Below, piece after piece: positions 1 to 7,842 of a stretch of DNA of 18,514 nt. The DNA lies in the NCBI GenBank assembly GCA_002431805.1, contig DJEE01000077.1, forward strand, positions 13,212-31,725, in the 5' to 3' direction. The stretch's first letter is position 1. The number at the start of each line of letters is the position of its first letter. A model generated the notes under the pieces. The model saw nothing but the letters and a program-made list of their open reading frames with translations, had not been told where the DNA came from and made no database searches. The position numbers were made by a program, and so were the translations under genes. The DNA is from Eggerthellaceae bacterium UBA5906 (GTDB lineage: Bacteria > Actinomycetota > Coriobacteriia > Coriobacteriales > Eggerthellaceae).

Positions 1-1
1 T

Positions 2-457
2 GCGGAAGGCGTGGCCCCGGTGATGTGCCACAACGATTTTTACGGTCCTAACGTGTTGGTGGGCCCCGACCGCATGCACCTAATTGACTGGGAATACGCT
101 GCAATGGGCGATTACGGTTGCGACCTGGGAAATTTCTTTGCGCAGGGTTCTGGCTATACCGTGGACGAATCCGTTGCGGTGCTGGATTTGTACTTTGGCC
201 GGGCGGCTTGTGCTGATGAAGTTCGCCACTGTCTTGCGTGCACGGCGGTGGTTGGCTTCTATTGGTACGTGTGGGCCATGTACAAGGAGTCTCAGGGAAA
301 CGCGATGGGGGAGTGGCTATATAAGTGGTATCGTGCCGCAATCGAGTATGCCGATGCTGCTGAGCCGCTGTATGAGCAAAGCTCATGTGAGGTTAACAAG
401 ATTGTCTCACTTGACGATGCGTGGGATAGCAAGGAAAGGGAATCGGCTGATGAATAA
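2..457 (+). CDS. LicA-like choline/ethanolamine kinase, C-terminal part (5' end outside window)
   Basis: This is the C-terminal part of an aminoglycoside-phosphotransferase/choline-kinase fold protein, which would phosphorylate choline or ethanolamine with ATP in the cytoplasm. The catalytic loop reads CHNDFYGPN, giving the HxD...N pattern. It is followed by LIDWEY, whose Asp binds Mg-ATP, and then by an aromatic-rich helical tail (GFYWYVWAMYKESQG). The same stretch recurs closely in the fused gene at 1482-3248, so the two are paralogues. The frame is open to the left edge, so no start is visible; the first GTG in the window, at 11, is not a credible start because the catalytic core would be cut. 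Its last 8 nt overlap the start of the next gene, indicating translational coupling. It may itself be a LicC-LicA fusion, but its front half is not visible. Confidence 0.85.
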   Translation, partial: AEGVAPVMCHNDFYGPNVLVGPDRMHLIDWEYAAMGDYGCDLGNFFAQGSGYTVDESVAVLDLYFGRAACADEVRHCLACTAVVGFYWYVWAMYKESQGNAMGEWLYKWYRAAIEYADAAEPLYEQSSCEVNKIVSLDDAWDSKERESADE

Positions 458-1307
458 ACAGCAATTTGATGCGCTTGTTGCGCTTGAGGAAGCGAAAAGG
501 ACCGGTTGCGGCGCCCCGTGTGTCGACAGCACTGTGCTTCCCGACTTACAGGAGCAAGGGCTTGTTATCGATGGGGCGATTACTGATGCTGGCGTTTCAG
601 CGCTTGAACCGTATCGGGCAAAGCGCGCGGTGTTTTTCGCGGCTGGCTTTGGGTCGCGTTTGCTTCCCATTACCATGAATACGCCGAAGCCGTTAATTCG
701 CGTGAATGGCAAGCGCATCATCCAGCGTCTGATTGATGCTGTGCGCGCTGCGGGTATTGATGAGATCTACGTGGTGCGCGGATACTTGCCACGAGAATTT
801 GACGCTCTCAAGCAGGAAAACCCTGGCATTCACTTTATAGAGAATCCGCTGTTCGAATCTACGAACAATATATCCTCTGCAATTGCCGCTGCTGATTTCA
901 TTCGCGATGCCTATGTGTTCGAGTCTGACTTGTTGCTGCGCAATCCGCAGTTGATCACGCGCTATCAGTATGCAACGAACTATATAGGCGTTCCGGTTAA
1001 GCATACCGATGACTGGTGCTTGACGGTGAAGGATGGTCGTGCCACGCATATTGCGAAAGGCGGTGACGATTGCTATCACATGTTTGGCATTTCGTACTGG
1101 ACTGCCGCAGATGGCGAATGTCTTGCCGACCGCATGAAGAAGGTATTTGCGCAAGATGACGGCAAACAGATTTTCTGGGACGATGTGGCGCTGAATTGGT
1201 ATCCGAACGATTTCAACGTGCGCGTGCGCGCATGCACGTTTGATGACGTGTGCGAGATTGATACGTTCGCCGAACTACAGGAGATTGATAAGGCGTACCG
1301 CGTGTAG
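450..1307 (+). CDS. LicC-like nucleotidyltransferase (CTP:phosphocholine/phosphoethanolamine cytidylyltransferase)
   Basis: A 285-residue protein whose residues from about 60 on form a sugar-nucleotidyltransferase-type Rossmann domain. The signature FFAAGFGSRLLPITMNTPKPL (G-x-G-S-R-L-x-P, then PKP) is the CTP-binding loop of LicC-type enzymes. The expected product is CDP-choline or CDP-ethanolamine made from the kinase product of the upstream gene. Residues 1-55 look like a degraded copy of the winged-helix domain that starts the fused paralogue at 1482: MNKQQFDALVALEEA matches MGISKREFAVLLALH in register. The start is the ATG at 450, preceded by AAGGAAAGGG at 431-440 and overlapping the upstream stop by 8 nt. 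A rho-independent terminator follows. The nucleotidyltransferase fold is secure; the exact substrate is inferred from the LicA neighbour. Confidence 0.85.
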   Translation: MNKQQFDALVALEEAKRTGCGAPCVDSTVLPDLQEQGLVIDGAITDAGVSALEPYRAKRAVFFAAGFGSRLLPITMNTPKPLIRVNGKRIIQRLIDAVRAAGIDEIYVVRGYLPREFDALKQENPGIHFIENPLFESTNNISSAIAAADFIRDAYVFESDLLLRNPQLITRYQYATNYIGVPVKHTDDWCLTVKDGRATHIAKGGDDCYHMFGISYWTAADGECLADRMKKVFAQDDGKQIFWDDVALNWYPNDFNVRVRACTFDDVCEIDTFAELQEIDKAYRV

Positions 1308-1340
1308 TGCGCCGCGCCCGCTATAACATGACCTTAAGAT

Positions 1341-1376
1341 GATGGCACCGTTTCGAAAACAGGTGCCATCTTTTTG
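1341..1376 (+). terminator. Rho-independent terminator after the LicC-like gene
   Basis: Arms GATGGCACC (1341-1349) and GGTGCCATC (1362-1370) pair perfectly. GTTT/AAAC inside the loop can extend the stem around a bulged A. The stem runs directly into TTTTTG. It closes the first lic transcription unit and separates it from the fused gene at 1482. Confidence 0.85.
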
Positions 1377-1402
1377 TTTGCTGTCTGCTCCTTGTGTTTC
1401 AT

Positions 1403-1451
1403 ATGTTCAAAACAGTATGTAATTTCTTCACCATTGAACAAACCGTATACT
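1403..1451 (+). promoter_or_regulatory. Probable promoter/operator region of the fused lic gene
   Basis: TATACT at 1446-1451 is a good -10 hexamer, 30 nt before the ATG at 1482. The sequence 17 nt upstream (TTTCTT, 1423-1428) is a poor -35, so the promoter may need activation. Two similar stretches, AAACAGTATGT and AAACCGTATAC, lie about 33 nt apart and could be operator copies. Autoregulation by the protein's own winged helix is a guess. Confidence 0.35.
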
Positions 1452-1481
1452 CCTTTGTTGGGAAAACGTAAAGGGAGTGTT

Positions 1482-3248
1482 ATGGGTATATCAAAACGGG
1501 AGTTTGCGGTGCTGCTTGCGCTGCACAATGGCGGCGTTGCTTCTCAGCGTGATGTGGCCGAACGTGCGCAGGCGTCTTTGGGCACGGTGAACAGCGTGAT
1601 GAAGAAGTTCCATGATGTAGGATGGGCGGAAGGTTTTGTCTTGACGGCGGCAGGCGAGGCCGCTCTTGCGCCCTATAAGGTGGAAAATGCCATCATCATG
1701 GCGGCGGGCATGTCTACGCGATTTGTGCCGCTTTCGTACGAAAAGCCCAAAGGCGTGTTGCGCGTACGTGGGGAAGTGCTTATAGAGCGCCAGATTCGTC
1801 AGCTGCAAGAAGCGGGCATCACGGACATCACCGTGGTAGTTGGCTATATGAAAGAAGCGTTCTTCTATCTTGAAGATAAGTTCGGCGTGAAAATTCGCGT
1901 GAACGAGCAATATGCTGCGCGCAATAACAATTCCACGCTGTATCTGGTTCGCGAGCAGTTGGGCAATACGTATATTTGCTCGTCCGATGATTATTTCACC
2001 GAGAACGTGTTTGAGCCATATGTATATGAGGCATATTATGCCGCATCGTATTTTCCGGGTGAAACCGACGAGTATTGCTTGAAAACAGCGCGCGATGGGC
2101 GCATTTCGGGCGTTACCATAGGCGGTCGTGATTCGTGGGCAATGCTGGGTCACGTATACTTCGACCGCGCATTCTCCAAAACGTTCCGTACTATTTTGGA
2201 AGCTGAGTACGATAAGCTCGAAACAGCACCGAAGCTGTGGGAGGACATCTATATCGACCACATCAAGGAGCTTCGCATGGTCATGAGGCCGTACGAAGAT
2301 GGTGTGGTATACGAGTTTGATTCGCTGGCTGATTTGACGAAGTTCGATCACGACTTTTTGGACAACGTGAGTAGCTCCATTTTGGATAACATCTGCAAGG
2401 TGTTTGAGTGCAAACGCCAGGATGTTACGGGCATCGCACCTATTAAAGAAGGCTTGACGAACCTATCGTTCAAGTTTTGCGTAGGCGGCCATGCTTACGT
2501 GTATCGCCACCCCGGCCCGGGTACTGATGAGATTATCAATCGCCAAAGCGAAACGTTTTCCCAGGGTGTTGCCAAAAAGCTGGGCGTTGATGATACCTTC
2601 GTGTACGAGGACGAGTGCGAAGGTTGGAAGATTTCGCGCTATATCGAAGGTTGCAAACAGCTGGACTATCACAACCCCGAGCATGTTCGCCAAGCTATGG
2701 AGCTTATCCGCGCGCTGCATGAAAGCGGCGCGGTATCGCAGTGGAACTTCGATGTGATGGGCAAAGCACGCGACATCGTGGAACTGCTGCGCGCAAGGGC
2801 GTATCCCATGCAGCCCGATTACGAAGAGCTCAGCCGTACCATGGACAAGCTGGATAAGCTGGTGAAAGCCGACGGTTCCGAGCCGTGTTTGTGCCATAAC
2901 GATTTCTATTCGCCGAACTTCCTGGTAACCGATGACGACATGTACCTGATTGATTGGGAGTACTCAGCCATGTCAGATTACGCGTCTGACCTGGGCACGT
3001 TCATTTGCTGCTCCGATTACACCTACGAAGAGGCGCTGCAGGTATTCGACGCGTATTTCGGGCGCAAAGCAACGTCGGAGGAGTTGCGTCATTGTCTGGC
3101 GTACGTGGCGCTAGCGGCATACTACTGGTTTGTGTGGGCGCTGTACAAAGAGGCGTCGGGCGACCCGGTGGGTGAGTGGCTGTATTTGTGGTACCGCTAC
3201 GCAAAGAAGTATTCGGCACTGGCGCTTGAGCGCTACCAGGCGCAATGA
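1482..3248 (+). CDS. Fused winged-helix / LicC cytidylyltransferase / LicA kinase
   Basis: A 588-residue three-part protein. Residues 1-60 are a winged helix (SQRDVAERAQASLGTVNSVMKKF, with a recognition-helix pattern, then a GFVLTAAGEAAL wing). Residues 68-300 are a LicC-type nucleotidyltransferase with the loop AIIMAAGMSTRFVPLSYEKPKG. Residues 330-585 are a choline/ethanolamine kinase with HNDFYSPN (H472, D474, N479) and IDWEY (D491). One chain could therefore phosphorylate and then CDP-activate choline or ethanolamine, as LicA and LicC do separately in Haemophilus and Streptococcus. The DNA-binding-like front end suggests it may also sense or regulate the locus. The start ATG at 1482 is preceded by AAGGGAG (1471-1477); the frame is open further upstream, but no start there has a ribosome site. 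The EutH-like permease follows as a separate unit. Confidence 0.88.
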   Translation: MGISKREFAVLLALHNGGVASQRDVAERAQASLGTVNSVMKKFHDVGWAEGFVLTAAGEAALAPYKVENAIIMAAGMSTRFVPLSYEKPKGVLRVRGEVLIERQIRQLQEAGITDITVVVGYMKEAFFYLEDKFGVKIRVNEQYAARNNNSTLYLVREQLGNTYICSSDDYFTENVFEPYVYEAYYAASYFPGETDEYCLKTARDGRISGVTIGGRDSWAMLGHVYFDRAFSKTFRTILEAEYDKLETAPKLWEDIYIDHIKELRMVMRPYEDGVVYEFDSLADLTKFDHDFLDNVSSSILDNICKVFECKRQDVTGIAPIKEGLTNLSFKFCVGGHAYVYRHPGPGTDEIINRQSETFSQGVAKKLGVDDTFVYEDECEGWKISRYIEGCKQLDYHNPEHVRQAMELIRALHESGAVSQWNFDVMGKARDIVELLRARAYPMQPDYEELSRTMDKLDKLVKADGSEPCLCHNDFYSPNFLVTDDDMYLIDWEYSAMSDYASDLGTFICCSDYTYEEALQVFDAYFGRKATSEELRHCLAYVALAAYYWFVWALYKEASGDPVGEWLYLWYRYAKKYSALALERYQAQ

Positions 3249-3297
3249 TTTGCCATGCCTGTAGCGTTTTACTAGTTACTTTTGACGCGCTCTTGTT

Positions 3298-3325
3298 TTG
3301 AGACAATGCGCTAGCTGTATATAAG
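3298..3325 (+). promoter_or_regulatory. Probable promoter of the EutH-like gene
   Basis: TTGAGA (3298-3303) and TATAAG (3320-3325) are separated by 16 nt, close to the sigma-70-type consensus. Initiation near 3332 would leave a leader of about 70 nt before the GTG at 3402, containing the hairpin at 3338-3358. Confidence 0.55.
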
Positions 3326-3337
3326 CGTTCTGGGAAG

Positions 3338-3358
3338 AAGGCGACTCGGCCTCGCCTT
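3338..3358 (+). repeat. Leader hairpin upstream of the EutH-like gene
   Basis: AAGGCGA (3338-3344) and TCGCCTT (3352-3358) form a perfect 7-bp stem with a 7-nt loop, a few bases after the predicted transcription start. No U-run follows, so it is not an obvious terminator. It may protect the mRNA 5' end or act as a regulatory leader. Confidence 0.45.
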
Positions 3359-3401
3359 TGGGCTTGTGCGGTCGCAATCTGGATAGAAAGGGAAAAGTAC
3401 T

Positions 3402-4628
3402 GTGGAAATGATAGGAACCGTGGTGGTGTATATCATCATGGCATGCGCGGTTGCCGGCGCTATCGCCTCGGCCTTTAAGCCCGAAAGCGAGCTGGGTCAG
3501 CAGTTTGTTGCCGGCGTTGACTCCATTGGCCCCATCTTCTTGCCGGTTGCCGGCATCATGGCATCGGCACCGTATTTGACGGCGTTTGTGGAGAGCGTGT
3601 TCGGCCCGGCATATGGTGCGCTTGGCGCCGATCCGGCTATGGCTGCCACCACGTTTATTGCCGTTGACATGGGAGGATATCAGCTAGCTGACGCGCTGGC
3701 GCAAACGCGCGAAAGCTGGATTATGGCCATGATGACTGGCTACATGGCTGGTGCCACCATCGTGTTCACCATTCCCGTGGCGCTGAAGATGCTCGAGAAA
3801 CGCGATCGCAAGTACCTGGCGCTTGGCGTTATGAGCGGCCTTTTGGCTATTCCTATTGGCGTGTTTGTGGCAAGCGCCATCATTGCACTGTCACATCCTG
3901 TTATTCGCGAGGTTGTTTCCACTAACGCCGATGCCACGTATCAGCTGGCGCTTTCGTGGGCGCAAATCGGCGTCAATCTGATTCCCCTTATCATCATCTG
4001 CGTGGCGCTGGCACTTGGTTTGAAATTCAAGCCTGATGCCATGATTAAGGGCTTTATCGTGTTCGGCCGCGTGATGGAAGGCGCGCTGAAGATCGTGTTC
4101 GTGCTGGTGGTTGTGGAGTACTTCACCGGCATCTTCACTACGGTGTTCGGCTCGTTTGGCTTCGACCCCATTATTGCCGACGAGGACGATACGTTTCGAG
4201 CGCTTGAAACCTCCGGCGCCATTGGCATGATGCTGTGCGGTGCGTTCCCCATGGTGTATTTAATCAGGAAGTACCTGGCAAAGCCGCTTGCGAAAATCGG
4301 CGGCGCGGTGGGTTTGTCCTCCGACGCTACGGCGGGTTTGCTGGCGGGTTCCGCAAACGTGCTCGCGCTGCTTTCCATGGTGAAGGACCTGAAGGCACGC
4401 GACAAGGTTATCTGTCTGGCGTTTGCCGTGTGCTGCGCGTTTTTGTTCGGCGACCACTTGTCGTTCACGGCGAACTTCCAACCGTCGCTTATTGTGCCCG
4501 TGTTGCTCGGCAAGCTGGCTGCCGGAATCTGTGCCATCGCGTTTGCACATTTGCTGGCAGTGAAGAAGGCCGAAGAGCTGGAAGCGGAAGATATGGCTGC
4601 AGAGGCTAGTGTCGCGAAGGCCGCGTAA
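3402..4628 (+). CDS. eutH: EutH-family ethanolamine (amino-alcohol) permease
   Basis: A 408-residue polytopic inner-membrane protein with about ten hydrophobic segments. Diagnostic EutH stretches are present: MAATTFIAVDMGGYQLA (cf. the CDMGG segment), ATIVFTIPVAL, RKYLALGVMSGLLAIPIG, and the late GDHLSFTANFQP segment. EutH proteins import ethanolamine, classically beside ethanolamine ammonia-lyase and microcompartment genes. None of those genes is visible here; the neighbours are LicC/LicA enzymes, so the imported amino-alcohol more likely feeds surface modification. The GTG at 3402 is preferred over the ATG at 3408 because AAAGGGA at 3387-3393 lies 8 nt before it. The C-terminus is an Ala/Glu-rich soluble tail. 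The family call is secure; whether the substrate is ethanolamine or choline is not. Confidence 0.88.
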   Translation: MEMIGTVVVYIIMACAVAGAIASAFKPESELGQQFVAGVDSIGPIFLPVAGIMASAPYLTAFVESVFGPAYGALGADPAMAATTFIAVDMGGYQLADALAQTRESWIMAMMTGYMAGATIVFTIPVALKMLEKRDRKYLALGVMSGLLAIPIGVFVASAIIALSHPVIREVVSTNADATYQLALSWAQIGVNLIPLIIICVALALGLKFKPDAMIKGFIVFGRVMEGALKIVFVLVVVEYFTGIFTTVFGSFGFDPIIADEDDTFRALETSGAIGMMLCGAFPMVYLIRKYLAKPLAKIGGAVGLSSDATAGLLAGSANVLALLSMVKDLKARDKVICLAFAVCCAFLFGDHLSFTANFQPSLIVPVLLGKLAAGICAIAFAHLLAVKKAEELEAEDMAAEASVAKAA

Positions 4629-4632
4629 GATA

Positions 4633-4686
4633 GCTTGCGAATTTCGCAAGCCAATTTGCAAGGGGCGCTCGCAAGGGCGTCCCTTG
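4633..4686. terminator. Inverted repeats between convergent genes, probable bidirectional terminator
   Basis: The 73-nt gap between the eutH-like and Hpt genes holds GCTTGCGAA (4633-4641) with TTCGCAAGC (4643-4651). A second stem is formed by CAAGGGGCG (4659-4667) with CGTCCCTTG (4678-4686), with one G-U pair. Neither is followed by a strong U-run, but the position between converging genes fits termination. Confidence 0.5.
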
Positions 4687-4701
4687 TTGTCGTAACGCCC
4701 T

Positions 4702-5064
4702 TTACCTCCCCAACACCTTCTTCAGCGCCTCCACTGCTTTTGCGTAGGCTTCGTCTAGTTGCGGCAGCAGGGTGGCGGCGGCGCGCTCGTCGTGGGCTTT
4801 TAAGGCGTCGTTCATGGCGGCTGCGAGCTGGTGCACGCGGGTAAGCGACAGGTTGCCTGCCACGCCCTTGAGCGCGTGGGCCTCGCGCTCGGCTTCGTCA
4901 AGGCTGCCTTCGGCGAACGCGGCCTCGATGCTGGCCATGTGCGGGTCGGCCAAGAACAGCTCGGCCAGCTTCAGGTACAGCGCGAAGTTGCCCTCGAAGC
5001 GATCGTCGATGTCTGCGTAGTCTATGTCGGCGTTTTTCAACGCTTCAATGTCGATTTCGTCCAT
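4702..5064 (-). CDS. Stand-alone Hpt (histidine phosphotransfer) domain protein
   Basis: A 120-residue, almost entirely helical protein. The Hpt signature EAHALKGVAGNLSL contains the phospho-accepting His63 and the conserved K66-G67. Such proteins shuttle phosphate between response-regulator receiver domains and hybrid kinases in a phosphorelay. It is a complete single Hpt domain with no kinase or receiver partner in the window, so its partners must be encoded elsewhere. The start is the ATG at 5064, preceded (reading leftward) by AGGAGG with a 5-nt gap. It is divergent from the membrane-protein gene at 5117 across only about 50 nt, so the two promoters overlap. Confidence 0.88.
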   Translation of the reverse strand: MDEIDIEALKNADIDYADIDDRFEGNFALYLKLAELFLADPHMASIEAAFAEGSLDEAEREAHALKGVAGNLSLTRVHQLAAAMNDALKAHDERAAATLLPQLDEAYAKAVEALKKVLGR

Positions 5065-5080
5065 TGTGCCTCCTGGGGTT

Positions 5081-5109
5081 TTGGGCGGGTTTGTTATGGG
5101 CAGTATAAT
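5081..5109 (+). promoter_or_regulatory. Promoter of the GT-C-like gene, apparently leaderless; shares its -10 with a leftward promoter
   Basis: TTGGGC (5081-5086) and a perfect TATAAT (5104-5109) are 17 nt apart. The -10 ends only 7 nt before the ATG at 5117, so transcription should begin at or next to the start codon. The complement of 5103-5108 is TATACT, a -10-like hexamer pointing towards the Hpt gene, so the same bases could drive both genes. Confidence 0.5.
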
Positions 5110-5116
5110 CCGCCTT

Positions 5117-7618
5117 ATGGCTAACAGAAATCAACAGAATCATGACCCTTTCGAGCCCGGCGTTTCCACGCCCGAGTTCGAACAATATGCCCGCGAGAAC
5201 TACTCGGCTCGCGGTGGCAACCGTGCGCGCAACGGCGCAAACGCGTCTGGCGGCGCGAACGGCTACGGCGCAGCGCCTGGCGGTTGGCAGCGCGGCGGCT
5301 CGGGCACTTCGCGCATGCCCGGCGGCTCTGCCGGCGCTTACGGTGGCCAACCTGCGGGCCGCGGTGGCCGGTGGGGCGCCGGGCGCGCAGCCCAACAACC
5401 CGCCAACAACCTTGCAGGCACTTACGAGCAGCCCGGTCGGCATGCCGCGGCGCGCCCGCGGCAAGGCTGGGCGTCGCCTTCTGACACCGGCGACATGGGC
5501 TTTGCCGGCTCGGCCGGTGCCTACACCAGCCCGGTGCGCAGGTTCGTGGGGCTTCTAGTGTGCGTGCTGCTTGCCGTTGCCATCGAGGTGTTCGGCTTCA
5601 ACTTGGCGTTCTTCACGTCCATGACCTATCCCGAGGCTGGAACGTACCTGGTCAACGGCACCGCGGCCGGTACCGAGGGTACCATCACGCTTGATGCGTC
5701 TAACAACACTTTCGAGATTACGGGGCTTGACAGCACGGTGCGCAGCATTCATTTCGCGCCCGTGCTGAACGACCCTGCGGCAGCCGCAAAGGCAACGGAC
5801 AGCAAGCTGCAGGTGGTAATGTGTCTTGCCGACGAAGGCAACGCGAGCTATTACCAGCTGCCCGCGGTGTCGGTGGACCCGAAAGATGCCGCCAGCACCT
5901 ACATCAGCCTTGACCCGGCGGGCAAATGCCACGCTATACGCGTGACGTTCACGAACCTAGTCGATGTGGGCCCCATCACCGTCACGGGCATCAGCCTTAA
6001 CCAGCAGGTGCCGCTTGACATCGACCCGGTGCGGTTTGCCTACATTTTGGCCGTGCTGCTGGTGCTATACGCCGTGCGCCCGCAATCGACGTTGTTCAGT
6101 CGCGTGTTCGACGGCCGCATCACGCGCCATGGTTGGGTTGTCATTGGCCTGGTTGCCGCGCAGATGGTGGTCATCTTCATCCTGGTGATGTCGAACACGC
6201 ACTTCCTGTCGCTTACGCACACGGCAAACACCGAAAACTACTACCAGTACCAAAAGCTTGCCCACGCGCTGCTTGAGGGGCACCTGTACCTTGACGATGT
6301 GCCCTCTGATGCACTCACAGCCATGGCGAACCCTTACGACACCACTGCCCGTGCCGCGGCGGGCGTGCCGTATCTGTGGGACCATGCGTATTTCCAAGGC
6401 CGCTACTACGTGTATTTCGGCGTGCTGCCGTGCCTGGTGTTCTACGTGCCGTGGCTGCTGCTTACGGGCACCGATTTCCCCACATGGCTTGGCGTTGCGC
6501 TGTGCGACTGCGCCTATGCCGCCGGGTTGGCGTACGTGCTGGCGAGCGTGGTGCGCAGGTGGTTTCCGCGCACGTCGCTTGGCGTGTTCCTTACGCTTGA
6601 CCTGATGTTGTTCGTGGCGGGCGGCGGCGTTATCTTGGCGCGCACGCCGAGCATGTACTTCATGCCCGAGGCTATGGGCCTGGCGCTTGTTGCGTGGGGT
6701 TTGGGCCTGTGGATAAGCGGAACGTCGCGCGGGTATATCGAGCGGGGCAAAGTGGTTGCCGGCGCGGCGCTTATCGCGCTGACGCTTGCGGCGCGCCCGC
6801 AGATGGTGCTGGCCGCCGTGTTTGGCTTGGTGCTGTTCTGGCCGTTTATGCGCGATGCACGCGGCAATGCGCAGGCGCGGCGTGCGTGCATGAGCGCGTT
6901 TCGCGCGGCGCTGGTGCCGTTTGCGGTGGTGGCCGTTGCCGTGATGGCGTACAATTTCGCGCGCTTCGGCAGCCCGTTTGATTTCGGCGCGAACTACAAC
7001 CTCACCACCAATGACATGACGCATCGCGGATTCCATGCCGACCGCATCCCGTTCGGCCTGTACGCGTACCTGTTCCAGCCGCCGGCGCTGGGCAGCCAGT
7101 TCCCGTTCATGCGCCAAACGTACATGGACCCGTCGTACCAGGGCGTCACCATTTACGAGCCCATGTTCGGCGGCTACTTCTTCCTGTACCCCATGACGCT
7201 GGTGCTGGTGGCCCTGCCGCGCGTGCGCCACGCGTTCAAGGCGAAGGGCCTTATGCCGCTGTGGACCGTGGCGCTATGCGTTGCTGTGGCGTTGTGCGTG
7301 TTCGACCTGCAGGGCGCTGGCATCCTGATGCGCTACATCTGTGACTTCGGGCTGTACTTTGCGCTGGCAGCGGCGTTGGTGTTCCTGGAACTTCTGCAAG
7401 TGCGTTCAAGTGAGCCTTTGTCGAAGGGGTGGACCACGCAGCTTGGCGCGCACGGGCGCGCGATGGTGCAGCAGGCGGGAGCGCACGCGGTAACATCGGC
7501 GGGCGTGGCGGGCGAAACGGTGTCGGTGTACCGCATCGCGCTGTATTTTCTGTTCGGTTCGCTGGTGGTGATGGTGGTGACAAACGTGCTGCTATGGAAC
7601 GCGTTTGGCATGTACTAG
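5117..7618 (+). CDS. Large polytopic membrane protein, GT-C glycosyltransferase-like, with disordered Gly/Ala/Arg-rich N-terminus
   Basis: An 833-residue protein. Residues 1-135 are low-complexity and rich in G, A, R, N and Q, probably disordered in the cytoplasm. A first membrane span follows at about 140-165 (FVGLLVCVLLAVAIEVFGF). A predicted extracytoplasmic beta-rich domain of about 140 residues comes next, then roughly ten further spans. Loop motifs such as PYLWDHAYFQGRYYVYFGVLP and LAARPQMVLAAVFGLVLFWP resemble those of GT-C lipid-linked-sugar transferases of cell-envelope assembly. No catalytic residue can be assigned with certainty, so the enzymatic role is tentative. The start ATG at 5117 (MANRNQQ) has no ribosome site; the -10 TATAAT sits just upstream, suggesting leaderless translation. 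An in-frame ATG at 5096 lies before that -10 and is less likely. Confidence 0.7.
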   Translation: MANRNQQNHDPFEPGVSTPEFEQYARENYSARGGNRARNGANASGGANGYGAAPGGWQRGGSGTSRMPGGSAGAYGGQPAGRGGRWGAGRAAQQPANNLAGTYEQPGRHAAARPRQGWASPSDTGDMGFAGSAGAYTSPVRRFVGLLVCVLLAVAIEVFGFNLAFFTSMTYPEAGTYLVNGTAAGTEGTITLDASNNTFEITGLDSTVRSIHFAPVLNDPAAAAKATDSKLQVVMCLADEGNASYYQLPAVSVDPKDAASTYISLDPAGKCHAIRVTFTNLVDVGPITVTGISLNQQVPLDIDPVRFAYILAVLLVLYAVRPQSTLFSRVFDGRITRHGWVVIGLVAAQMVVIFILVMSNTHFLSLTHTANTENYYQYQKLAHALLEGHLYLDDVPSDALTAMANPYDTTARAAAGVPYLWDHAYFQGRYYVYFGVLPCLVFYVPWLLLTGTDFPTWLGVALCDCAYAAGLAYVLASVVRRWFPRTSLGVFLTLDLMLFVAGGGVILARTPSMYFMPEAMGLALVAWGLGLWISGTSRGYIERGKVVAGAALIALTLAARPQMVLAAVFGLVLFWPFMRDARGNAQARRACMSAFRAALVPFAVVAVAVMAYNFARFGSPFDFGANYNLTTNDMTHRGFHADRIPFGLYAYLFQPPALGSQFPFMRQTYMDPSYQGVTIYEPMFGGYFFLYPMTLVLVALPRVRHAFKAKGLMPLWTVALCVAVALCVFDLQGAGILMRYICDFGLYFALAAALVFLELLQVRSSEPLSKGWTTQLGAHGRAMVQQAGAHAVTSAGVAGETVSVYRIALYFLFGSLVVMVVTNVLLWNAFGMY

Positions 7619-7677
7619 CGGGAAGTCCCTAGCGTAAAGGTTATCAATCAAGCAAAATTGACTGGCTCTATCATATA

Positions 7678-7719
7678 CAAGCGAAGCACCGTATACTGCT
7701 GCATACGGTGCTTCGCTTG
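7678..7719. repeat. Perfect 17-bp inverted repeat
   Basis: CAAGCGAAGCACCGTAT (7678-7694) and its exact reverse complement (7703-7719) flank an 8-nt loop. No T-run follows on the plus strand; on the minus strand the stem is followed by TATATGAT. It lies 60 nt after the GT-C-like gene and 28 nt before the small peptide ORF at 7748. Part of the left arm, GCGAAGCAC (7681-7689), is also complementary to GTGCTTCGC at 7911-7919 beyond the peptide, so two competing foldings exist. Confidence 0.8.
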
Positions 7720-7747
7720 TCGGGCAACATCCCTGGGGGGTGAGCCT

Positions 7748-7822
7748 ATGGATGCTCAGACGGTAACCGCAATATGCGCGCTGCTGACGTTGATAGCGCC
7801 GTTAATCGAGCGCGCCAAGTGA
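7748..7822 (+). CDS. 24-residue hydrophobic peptide, candidate type I toxin-like small protein
   Basis: A short ORF encoding an N-terminal polar MDAQ, a hydrophobic helix (TAICALLTLIAPLI) and a charged ERAK tail: a one-span membrane peptide. GGGGGGTGA at 7735-7743 is a strong Shine-Dalgarno match 4 nt before the ATG. Immediately downstream are an A-rich stretch and an 8-bp-stem hairpin, and upstream a 17-bp inverted repeat. This arrangement (tiny hydrophobic peptide, strong but sequesterable ribosome site, structured 3' region, long-range end pairing) resembles type I toxin loci of the holin-like/TxpA kind in Gram-positive bacteria. I cannot confirm family membership, and a peptide this short could be chance, although the ribosome site argues against that. 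Confidence 0.5.
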   Translation: MDAQTVTAICALLTLIAPLIERAK

Positions 7823-7842
7823 ACGACATACGGCAAAAGAAA

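Noticed and set aside
1491..2351. Minus-strand frame of 286 codons opposite the fused lic gene
   Set aside because: The plus strand carries recognisable catalytic motifs here; the antisense frame has no ribosome site or family features.
3402..4628. Ethanolamine-utilisation microcompartment operon suggested by EutH
   Set aside because: No shell protein, ammonia-lyase or other eut gene is present on either side; neighbours are lic genes and an Hpt protein.
6065..7231. Long minus-strand open frame (388 codons) opposite the GT-C-like gene
   Set aside because: It is rich in Arg, His and Gln with no domain, and mirrors a clearly coding plus-strand gene; long antisense frames are common in GC-rich DNA.
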